Assembly: GCA_936432065.2 (NCBI GenBank)
Contig: OW386289.2
Span: 34,491,903 to 34,555,902 of the forward strand
From: Rutpela maculata
Lineage: Eukaryota > Arthropoda > Insecta > Coleoptera > Cerambycidae
Direction: 5' to 3'
Length of the DNA: 64,000 nt
Every line of letters starts with the position of its first letter. Within the stretch, counting starts at the first letter, position 1. The notes beneath the pieces are model-generated. The model had not been told where the DNA came from and did no database searches. It saw only the letters and a list, made by a program, of their open reading frames with translations. The translations under genes and the position numbers were made by a program. Positions 55,929-64,000 of the stretch are shown one piece after another.

Positions 55929-56619
55929 ACTTCCACGTCCAGTGGAAGTATAGTAACGACAAAAAAATTTTTATTGTCCAAATAGGCTTAAAATGTCATG
56001 AAACGTCGAGATTCTAAGTTTGAGCAAAAAAAAATTTCTGTCTGTCGGTCTGTGTCTGTCTGTCTGTCTGTAACTTTTTCTTGTGCGCACGTTTACTCTG
56101 GAACCGTTTGAGATATTGACTTGAAATTTGGTACACATATGTACTTTAACGAGATCTAGAACTAGATTATATTTTCATCTTGTTCCGTCGAAGGGTTGGG
56201 GGGGTAAATTGGGGTAAATTTGGGGTAAATGGGTAAATCAAGCAGGTAAGAGTCCATGAAATTGGTATTTAGTATATACAAGAGAAGCTGAGGTCTCAAA
56301 AAAATTTTTGGCATTAGCCACCCCCACCTCCTTATTAAAGGGGATGAAAAAAAAATGCGATTTAGTGCATGTACAGGAACCAGAAACCTCAAAATATTTT
56401 TTTACTTCATCCACCCCCCACTACCACCCCCCTATCACCACCCCCACCCCACTACCGATGTGGGGTATCGTTTTATGGGTTTTTGGGGTAGAGGATTTCA
56501 AATATTATATTATTAAAGTTCCATAAACAATTATTTTCACATACAAAGTTTTTACGTAGTGAGTGACTTGGATAGAGAATCTGGATGTGGAAGTAGTGAT
56601 TCCTTGGGCAGCGGTTTTT
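55929..56619 (+). mobile_element. M1 MITE, copy 7 (full length, best preserved)
   Basis: 691 bp. 5' hairpin ACTTCCAC GTCCA GTGGAAGT, tract GTCTGTCTGTCTGTCTG, TTGTGCGCACG, block GTTTACTCTGGAACCGTTT, GGGTAAATCAAGCAGGTAAG, C-rich tract with ACTACCGATGTGGGG, and 3' end CTGGATGTGGAAGTAGTGAT followed by GGGCAGCGGTTTTT. This copy is the best reference for the family. Confidence 0.92.
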
Positions 56620-56823
56620 ATTTCAGTCATCCATAGCCTGATTTTTGCTTTTTTGTTTTTTGTATTTTGTTTCAATCAATGCTAAATTTCCATATCACTT
56701 CTAATTACTATGTATATTAATTACACACACCATGTTTAATGTTCCTTATTTTAACAAATTTTGATTGTATGTATGTATGTGTATATGTGTGTATTTACGT
56801 TTATATGCGTATGTATGTATATA

Positions 56824-57085
56824 TAGTAGGTATGAATCCTATAGTGTGAGTTACCGTGCGTGTTAAAGTTTGGCCTTTGCTTAAAAAGTCTTTATTGGGG
56901 GACTAGAAATAAAGATAGGATGAAGGCCCGGGCATCCATTTTGAAAAACTACCCCAAAACCACCCCCAAAAGTACATTTTTTTAGTTTTTGCTAATTTTC
57001 TCAGAAACTATTACTTTTTCGGAAAAATGCCGAGAGACCAAATTTAAAGAGAATAAAATTTCCTATCGATTTGTGTATAATATGT
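56824..57085 (+). repeat. Left terminal inverted repeat of the 6.0-kb transposon
   Basis: Pairs with 62545-62814. It has one extra ACCACCCC-type unit near 56965 relative to the right copy. Confidence 0.88.
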
Positions 57086-58831
57086 TTATTTTTAACAAAA
57101 AATAAATCCTAAAACAACCCCAAAACTATTTCAAAAATACATTCACTCGATAATTTCCCACTTTAACAATCCATAACAAACAATACATAAATACTCTGTA
57201 CAATCTTGAATATGTGAGATAGCAAAAAGGTAAACTCCAAATACAAAATATAGAAAAATAAATCAACAAAATATAAAACTTTACAATACTAAAAACAAGA
57301 ATAAACATACCCATATATTTTCTACTGTTTAAACAAATTTCTGTGTTTAACAGATAAAACATTGTTAGTCCAGTAAATAAATATCTACCTACTCGTCTTA
57401 TATTAATTTATAAGTTAGATAAGATGAACATAAAATACAGAATAATCAAAAATATACCAAAGAATTTACAATATAATAATGAAATCAAGATTTTGAACAC
57501 ACACATTTGCATAATAAAGTACAGGGAAATTTATTTTTTTACAACTGCATGCTTTAAGACAATCCTTCTTACAGTTGCATTTGATCAAGTCCTCGCAAGC
57601 TTTACTTACTTGTGAGATTGATCTCCACTTTGGGATAAGTTTGTTCTCGGGAGATTTCACTCATCCAAAATCAGAGTCTGGAGCATCAATCAGTGGCTCT
57701 TTGACAGAAACCCATATGCTCGCTTGATACAGAGCTCTTTTGCAGTGTAGCAGTATGGCATCCTGCGTGGGAGGTAGGGTCTCTGGGTTATTGTTCCGGT
57801 GACAAAATATCTCATTTCTAAGCTGGTTCAAACCTTGTGATTCTCCATCGTAAATTTTAACAAAAAAGGTTTCTAGTTCACTGAACAAGGAAAAGTTTAT
57901 TTCAATAGTTGTAAATGGCTTATTCAAAATCTCACACATTGAGGATATTAGTGATTCTCCTTCTCTTTGCATTGCAAGGAACGCGGTCTTTTTTTTATCT
58001 TCCTCTTATCGACGACGTGGAATCACATCCTGTTAGGGAGGTAAACAAGGGCAAAGCGCGGCTAAGTTTTGACCCCAAAGCGTGGTGAAGGTTACCGATA
58101 TTTAATTTTCTTTTGTTTTTCCTCTTTCCATAATAAAGGTATATTGAACAATAGTCATTCAGCTGTTGAAAATATTCGAAATGGTACATTAAGATAACAA
58201 TTATATCGGAATCTACGCTTTTTACGAGAACTGTTTTTGAACCTGTTTTTAGAGCATGAATTACATGTAGGATAATTTTGGTGTCTGCTTCTTCGTGAGC
58301 ACAATTTCCAAACATCTCTGTTCCCGGGCCAAAATGTCGAACAGTATTTTCATGAGTAATTTAGAAATCACACTGGGGTCTTAATTTAAGCTTTGAACAA
58401 GCATCAGTAGTCAGATATAGAAAAAGATCAGCTTTATTCTCTGAGTTCCGTAGAAATTCAGGCCATTTCTTAGCTATTTTCGTCGTAGAGTTGATTCTGA
58501 TCTGTAACGAAGCAAAATTTGCTATGCAATTCTGTCCGTTAAAATTGCTTCTTTGCACACCCTGTATTAGAACCATGTCATGTCTATATATTTAATTTTA
58601 AAATTTTGTCTTCCATACCAGTCACCTAGAAATACTAGTTTGTTTTCTAGTAAATTCTGTATGTTATACGTTCCTGATTTCAATTGTTTATTTTACTGCC
58701 TTCAGCATCAGAATAATGTTATCAGTTTATATTTAAAATTGCTAATAAAAATCCGTAATATAAAATGCATTCAGAATGTGTAAGCTGCTACAAGCGAATA
58801 GGTATTCACCGCGCGCAGGCCTACTCCCTCC

Positions 58832-59334
58832 ATGCCCACGGCACAGAAGACTAAACAATCAGAATGGAAACTGGCGGCATATCCTTTGTACAATTTAACT
58901 CCAGATGTTGGAATAGATATCAGGGGCGTATTTTGTAATGTTGTAGTCAGGGTCGCAATTAGGAGTTTATAATTTAATTTTGCACAAATCTTCAACTTTA
59001 ATCAAATTTGCAAAATCACTCTTTCTGAATTGCCTAAAAGTTGTCTTGGTTTGACATAATGCTGAACTTGTCATTTTGTTGATTTTTTTAATCTATTTTC
59101 AAATTACAAAGTATGTAAATACTAAATTATTGTACAAATCAGATTTCTTTGTACATCTGGCAACTCTGTATTGAGTACCAGATTATTTGTTGTTCTCAAT
59201 CTACCAAATGTGGCATCGCTGTATTCTATTCCAGTAACATATGGGGATTCGATGCGCGCTTAGAAATGCGCGAACCTTCCCCCTCCCTGAAAGATTCCAT
59301 TCTGATTGTTTAGTCTTCTGTGCCCACGGGCTGG
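58832..59334. mobile_element. TIR MITE with 42-bp arms
   Basis: CCCACGGCACAGAAGACTAA..CAATCAGAATGGAA at 58834-58869 is complementary to 59294-59332. About 420 bp lie between. It lies within the larger insertion that splits the FEN-like gene. Confidence 0.8.
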
Positions 59335-59424
59335 CTATGCACTACAACGCGAAGTTGAAATCATTCAGTTCTCCACACACCGTACTGATCGTTAGCACGC
59401 GACGTCAAGCAGGTACCTCAGGTA

Positions 59425-59730
59425 TGAAATATTTTCTGTCATTTAATTATAAATGAACTTGTGATTTTTATTCGTCATTTAATTATTTTCGAACTTATAA
59501 TAAAATAAAATATTTCTAACTTAGTCGTTTGACAGGCAAACACGGAAATATTTCTATCATTTAATTATTTTCGAACTTAGAAAATTTTACTGGAACCTAG
59601 GAATAAAATATTTCTAACTTAACCGTTTGAAAAGGCAGATACGAAAATATTTTCTATCATTTATTTATTTTCGGACTTGTGATTTTTGTTGTAAATACAA
59701 ATCACGAAATATTCCAACGACTTAGTTATT
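59425..59730 (+). repeat. Tandem repeat, three units of about 100-118 bp
   Basis: Units share AATATTTCTATCATTTAATT, ATTTTCGAACTT, AAAATATTTCTAACTTA and CGTTTGA. Confidence 0.8.
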
Positions 59731-60115
59731 TCCCGTGAACTCACCGCGCATTCACTCTGCGCTTACCCCCTCTCCAACCAAGCGCTCTCGCCCAAATAAT
59801 ACTAGAGAACCGGGCTGGAGAAATTTTATTCCGTCTTGAGTAGTGCTCCGTTTAACATCGTCGTCCGAGGCAGGCTAGCAAAGTGATCAGGAGTAAGTTA
59901 AATTATTTATAATTTAAGTTAACAGACTTGGTAGTCGGTGTAAATTGTTCTAAGTGTTTTACTGTCGCAGGTGCGAACTTTGATCATTTGGTAGACTCTT
60001 TATATAGAGTTTGGTGAATGTGAAAAGATGTACTAAGACATTTATTAATTATATTTTTGGCATTGTTATTCTGTGTCCGAAATCTGTTGAATTATTTCAA
60101 AACTATAAAGACGCG

Positions 60116-60745
60116 TCTTTGTACCATTGTCCAGGCACTTAGATGAATCAGACAAATGGTATGAAGCGTGCCCTGTTAGCTATAAACTGTTTAATAATTT
60201 CTGCGTATGTTATAAGACTATAAAGATACGTCTTTGCACAATTGTCCAGGCACTTTGACGAATCAGATAAATTGTGTGAACCGTGTTCAGTTAGTCATAA
60301 AGTGTTTAATCATTTCTGTCCGTCCTAAGACTAGAATACGTCTTTGCACAATTGTCCAGGCACTTTGATGAATCAGACAAATTGTGTGAAGCGTGTTCAG
60401 TTAGTCGTAAAGTGGTTAATCATTTCTGTCCGTCCTAAGACTAGAACAATACGCCTTTGCACAATTGTCCAGGCACTTTGATGAATCAGACAAATTGTGT
60501 GAAGCGTGTTCAGTTAGTCATAAAGTGTTTAATCATTTCTGTCCGTCCTAAGACTAGAACAATACGCCTTTGCACAATTGTCCAGGCACTTTGATGAATC
60601 AGACAAATTGTGGGAAGCGTGTTCAGTTAGTCGTAAAGTGGTTAATCATTTCTGTCCGTCCTAAGACTATGAAAACGCGTCTTTGCACCATTGTCCAGGC
60701 ACTTTGATGAATCAGACAAATTGTGTGAAGCGTGTTAGTAGTCGT
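60116..60745 (+). repeat. Tandem repeat, six units of about 115 bp
   Basis: Units carry TTGTCCAGGCACTT, GATGAATCAGACAAATTGTG, GAAGCGTGTTCAGTTAGTC and TCTGTCCGTCCTAAGACTA. Each contains an inverted pair CACAATTGTC/GACAAATTGTG. Units 3-5 are over 95 percent alike by eye; the first and last are more diverged, suggesting expansion from the middle. Confidence 0.92.
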
Positions 60746-61315
60746 ATTTATAAAAGTTTGGTCTTTTATTATTCACTGTTATTATTCTACTGTTTGATTT
60801 ATTCTGTTTAATCTACACTACGACCCAAGTCTGTAACTATTAATCTGTAACTATTAAGCTCGCAATATTTGCATGAGATATACATAATTTGGTAGTTTGT
60901 GATTGTGCTTTCTTGCTTGATATCTGTCGCCGTTTGCCCGTTCTCACTAGTTTGCTTTAACGCATCACTATTTGCTTGCCTCACACCCCGCTAACCGTCC
61001 TCTAATTTCGCCGTTAAATCGTATTCACACCTGGGTAGCCTAGCTTATCAAACTGGTACTTTGGTAATATTATAAAACTGACTATTAACCTTAACTAAGT
61101 ATTTTGATAGATTTGTAGATAGTAGGTTTTTATTTAATAAACACTGTTATTGTTTTTAACTCTGAGTTTTACTGCTGTGTGTCTGTGATAGTCTGAACTT
61201 CCTTATCGACCTCTGGAATTACCGTTTCTTCACTGCAGCTATCCCAGCCCTACTGCAACAGGCTGTGTTAAGAGGCTAGTGTGGGACCTTTGCCCCACGT
61301 AAAAAATTGTAAAGG

Positions 61316-61333
61316 TGGCGCCCGAGCTATTGG
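61316..61333 (+). other. Primer-binding-site-like sequence
   Basis: TGGCGCCCGAGCTATTGGG starts as tRNA-Lys-type sites do, diverging after the tenth base. Position after a poly-A-signal-containing block fits a 5' LTR. Confidence 0.4.
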
Positions 61334-62544
61334 GAAATAAATCTGTTAAAAAGCTCAAGCGCTAAAGTGACGCTTCCACTTGTCGAGTGCACAAGGCAAT
61401 TGGAAGGAAGAAAAAACGCGTCACAGATCCTGGCACGGGTACCGCGATTTTCTCTTGTGTCCGATTTAATAGACATTTTCCAATAACTATCCCACGCTAT
61501 GTGCAACTGAGACGTGTTTATGAATTCTGAATATATGTATGTCAAGAAACATCTGTTTACATAATCTTCGAAAGTGATCGTGTCTGAAGTGGGATTTAAA
61601 AGATGCATCAGAGCACCACCATCGATTACTACAGCATCAAAGTATTGAGGGATTCCGATTTCTGCAGATTCAGCTATATCTGAGTTTTCTGCTTCGCTCA
61701 ATATACACTATCTCCAAAGGCAGGCTGAAATTCTTGAACTTCGTGTGCGAAAAATGCATCGATATTTCCATTTCGTGACTGTACAGATATATACAAATTA
61801 GCAAGTACGGACATGTTACTCTTTACACAAGTTATCTTTCTCTGGAATTCGCGTTTCTTTTTCGGAGCTTTAAATAAATGAAAATTATTTTTCTTTATTG
61901 GCTCATCAAAAGCTTTTGTTTTATCAAGAAGAACTTGTTGTACATATTCATGGTATTGTTCATGGCCAGTAGCCTCAATCATATGTATTGAATGTTTGTC
62001 TTCAGAAATTTCTCCATTCAAGTTAACCAAGTCATCTCCAACTTCACATTTCTAAAATATAATAATATGTTGGAAACGAATTACTGAATTTTGAAAGGTC
62101 TTGACAACATCGCTTCGATGCCCATCATGGAACCCACAACTTCGCGCGAAAAAAATATGTGCGCTAATTTCGTATATATTACACGATTAAATTAATGTAA
62201 ATAATGGTTGTTGGTTGTTAATAGACTTACCTATCTTAATTTTCCCACACTTCTTATTCACATACTATTTTATGCCGTGTAATAACCGAGTATAATATTG
62301 TGGTCATTTACATTTACTGCGGTACGGCTGAAAATTAAAAGCAGTGTTGCCTTGCCGTAAAGCGGGCAAAATTAATTTTAAAAATAACTGAAATAACTCA
62401 GAATAACTACTTTTCTTCAAAATAAATAGATAATAAGAAGTTTCGTTCCCAATTTTATTAAATAAGGTAGTATTAGTCTAGCTCGTCACATTTTTTAAAT
62501 TCCACCCTATATTTACCTCTTTTTTTCTGACTATTTATTCATTG

Positions 62545-62814
62545 ATTATAGACAATGCATATATAAATCGATAGGAAATTTTATTCTCTTTAAATTAGAG
62601 CTCTTGACATTTTCCCGAAAAACTAATAATTTCCGAGAAAATTGCGAAAAACTAAAAAAATGTACTTTTGGGGTGGTTTTTCAGGGAGGATCCCTGGGCC
62701 TTCATCCTATCTTTTTTTCTAACCCTCCAATATACTCATTTCCAGTAAAGGCCAAACTTTAACAGGCATGGTAACTCACAACCCATTTTTATATGGGAAT
62801 TAATACCTACTAAT
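62545..62814 (-). repeat. Right terminal inverted repeat of the 6.0-kb transposon
   Basis: Complement of 56824-57085, ending ATACCTACTA at 62804-62813. Confidence 0.88.
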
Positions 62815-62869
62815 ATATGTAATATATATTTTTTATATCACATGTATGTTACTTATACTCGTATGTTTT

Positions 62870-62966
62870 TTTAATTATTTTACAGTTTTATGACTTATCC
62901 TATATTATTTGTAATAATCTACTGGATGAATAAACATTATTATTATTATTATTATTATTATTCATT
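62870..62966 (+). mobile_element. LINE 3' end with (ATT)n tail
   Basis: ATCTACTGGATGAATAAAC followed by about nine ATT units, as in CR1-group LINE ends. No coding part remains. Confidence 0.55.
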
Positions 62967-63592
62967 CTTTATTATTATAATATGCAAATATATCATACCA
63001 TACCTATTTCATCCATTTAGTTATTAATTATAATCTAATACAAATTAAGGAATTGTCATATCAAATACTTATTAAAATGATAATAAAGCTCCTCCTGAAA
63101 GAGCATCAAACACAAAAAAAAACTTAACATTTTTTTTTAGTTATTTGTCTGGTTTACCGAAGAGAAGTAATGCAATCGCTCTTTGAGGTTTCTAAGAATG
63201 TTCCCGTTTCAGATTTGTAGACTACGAAAATTGAGATATTTCAATTCTGTCAGTGAGTCTGTCGGCGATAAATCTAAAAGACTATTTGGTCGCGAAAAAT
63301 AATATTTGGCAGGTAATCGACGTTATTACCAAGGAAGTTATCTGATAACATACTCTTAGCGGAAAATATACAGGGTGTTCATTTCAGAAACGTAATTACT
63401 AAAAAATGTATCACGGGATAATAACATTGGCATGTAATTAGCACAATTACCAGAGAATAAACTTGTTACACTTTTAGTAAAAATGTACATAGCGGTAACC
63501 CTAAAAGATAATTCATGAAAAAATGACGGACGAAAATAATATTTGACTTCTAGTTGCTTTTCATTTATTTAACGTCGGGTTATTTCCGCTAC
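62967..63592. other. Spacer, nothing recognised
   Basis: AT-rich, no supported feature. Confidence 0.4.
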
Positions 63593-64000
63593 CAAGGCCT
63601 ATCACCTACGCCAGGAGACGAGCTAACCCAACCTGGATAATTTCCCGAACCTCTTCGCCGAAGAGTAGGGATTTTTTACTTGTCTAATTTTAATAGACAA
63701 GGGACTGACTGTTTTACATCCTCTCCACAGGCTGGTATATCCACTACGTGATCCTAGCCTCAAATTACATGGCTTCCATGTATACACTGATATACAGGCC
63801 GCTAGTCTGGGGAAACACGACGATATCGTCCCAGATCGTCGTATTTTCCCAGAAAGGTCACCCCCCCCAAGTACTAACCGCGATGAAGGTTGCTTCACCA
63901 GGGCATATCACCGACACCAGGAGACGAGCTACCCCCAACCTGGAAATTTTGCCGAAACTCTTCTCGTAAGAAGAGTAGGGATCTTTTACTTGCCTAACAT
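63593..64000 (+). repeat. Direct repeat with about 308-bp period, cut by the window end
   Basis: 63600-63695 and 63905-64000 share ATATCACC-type start, CCAGGAGACGAGCTA, CCCAACCTGG, and AGAGTAGGGAT..TTTTACTTG. The GC content is higher than around it. It could be a satellite or the repeated end of an element continuing past 64000. Confidence 0.65.

Larger units (their letters stand above)
59410..61435 (+). mobile_element. LTR-like insertion with two tandem arrays and a PBS-like site
   Basis: Contains two tandem arrays (59425-59730 and 60116-60745), a TTTAATAAACACTG poly-A-like signal at 61130-61145, and TGGCGCCCGAGC at 61316-61327, which resembles a tRNA-Lys-type primer-binding site. About 110 bp of leader follow, then the FEN-like gene resumes at 61435. 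This reads as a long LTR with part of its leader, the rest deleted. No gag or pol frame and no second LTR are present, so the call is tentative. Confidence 0.5.
57490..62231 (-). pseudogene. FEN1/XPG-like nuclease with C-terminal CXC module, broken
   Basis: Minus strand. A 5' exon ends at a perfect donor AAGATAG/GTAAGT; intron 62052-62230 ends TTTTAG. Exon 2 reads KCEVGDDLVNLNGEI, HMIEATGHEQYHEYVQQVLL, KTKAFDEPIKKN, NLYISVQSRNGNIDAFFAHE, then after a one-base shift near 61699 FDAVVIDGGALMHLLNPTSD (first acidic motif) and LHIAWDSYWKMSIKSDTREN (second). An insertion cuts it at about 61435-58510. Then NSTTKIAKKWPEFLRNSENK, a stop at 58362, AHEEADTKIILH (EAD motif), KSVDSDIIVI (DxD), LTGCDSTSSIRGR (GCD plus G-x-G-K, as in the FEN1 H2TH), a shift near 57985, LPPTQDAILLHCKRALYQAS, a stop at 57661, and the cysteine module CNCKKDCLKACSCKKINF. 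The set D, D, EAD, DxD, GCD in this order is the FEN/XPG pattern. The lesions are few, so the death is recent. Confidence 0.8.
56824..62814. mobile_element. 6.0-kb TIR transposon carrying the FEN-like/CXC gene
   Basis: Inverted repeats of about 260 bp at 56824-57085 and 62545-62814 share TAGTAGGTAT, GTGAGTTACC, TGTTAAAGTTTGGCCTTT, AAGATAGGATGAAGGCCC, AAAAGTACATTTTTTTAGTT, and AATAAAATTTCCTATCGATT. The gene runs on the minus strand between them with introns and its own 3' region. Later insertions inside are a TIR MITE (58832-59334) and an LTR-like block to 61435. No other transposase-like frame is visible, so the FEN-like protein, or a trans-acting enzyme, would have to mobilise it. Target: TA-rich on both sides; exact duplication not resolved. 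Confidence 0.85.

Noticed and set aside
60116..60745. CRISPR array
   Set aside because: Units are contiguous near-identical 115-bp repeats without unique spacers, in eukaryotic DNA.

Overview
The window looks like intergenic and intronic DNA of an animal, most likely an insect. It is strongly AT-rich, has almost no long open frames, contains introns with GT..AG ends, and is packed with nested transposable elements typical of arthropods: Jockey-, CR1- and I/R1-like LINEs, a Penelope-like element with GIY-YIG, a Helitron, and hAT-, mariner- and Transib-type non-autonomous elements. No prokaryotic gene organisation, rRNA or intact tRNA was seen. Species cannot be named from the sequence alone.

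Layout. 1-3.9 kb: hairpin-ended MITE copies (family M1), a 30-bp minisatellite, a Jockey 3' fragment, an inverted tandem array built on a GGATCCAATATGG module, and Transib-like ends. 3.9-4.7 kb: broken Penelope-like element. 5.5-8.5 kb: a second hairpin-ended family (M2) carrying a tRNA-derived Pol III promoter, split by a 5'-truncated Jockey LINE with a clear 9-bp target duplication. 9-22.5 kb: several decayed LINE reverse transcriptases on both strands, many interrupted by MITEs. 23.4 kb: Helitron. 25.5 and 28.1 kb: two hAT-type elements with 8-bp target duplications. 30.1 kb: a GC-rich exon that looks like the first transmembrane segment of a host GPCR, the only convincing host coding sequence. 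31.2-32.5 kb: RNase H LINE fragment. 32.7-37.0 kb: a nearly complete CR1-like LINE with an intact 932-residue endonuclease-reverse transcriptase. 39.6-40.8 kb: third M2 copy. 43.8-44.6 kb: Transib-type element with CGCCG target duplications. 44.7-48.6 kb: a Jockey copy split by a 2.5-kb inverted-repeat element. 51.4 kb: tRNA-derived SINE. 52.7-53.5 kb: RNase H LINE fragment. 54.8-55.6 kb: nested cruciform element.

The most striking theme is a mobile gene family whose protein reads as a FEN1/XPG-like (PIN-fold) nuclease followed by a C-terminal cysteine-rich CXC zinc module. A nearly complete but broken copy sits on the minus strand at 57.5-62.2 kb inside a 6.0-kb element bounded by about 260-bp terminal inverted repeats (56824-57085 and 62545-62814). 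Further copies are a head-to-head palindromic pair at 41.2-43.0 kb with a conserved intron, a C-terminal fragment at 50.2-50.4 kb, and possibly an N-terminal fragment inside a different inverted-repeat element at 16.7-17.5 kb. All copies are defective. This is the best candidate here for an undescribed system: a DNA transposon carrying a flap-endonuclease-like protein.

Nearly everything else is a record of insertion into insertion, so relative ages can be read from the nesting. Family assignments rest on motifs read by eye; no database search was possible.
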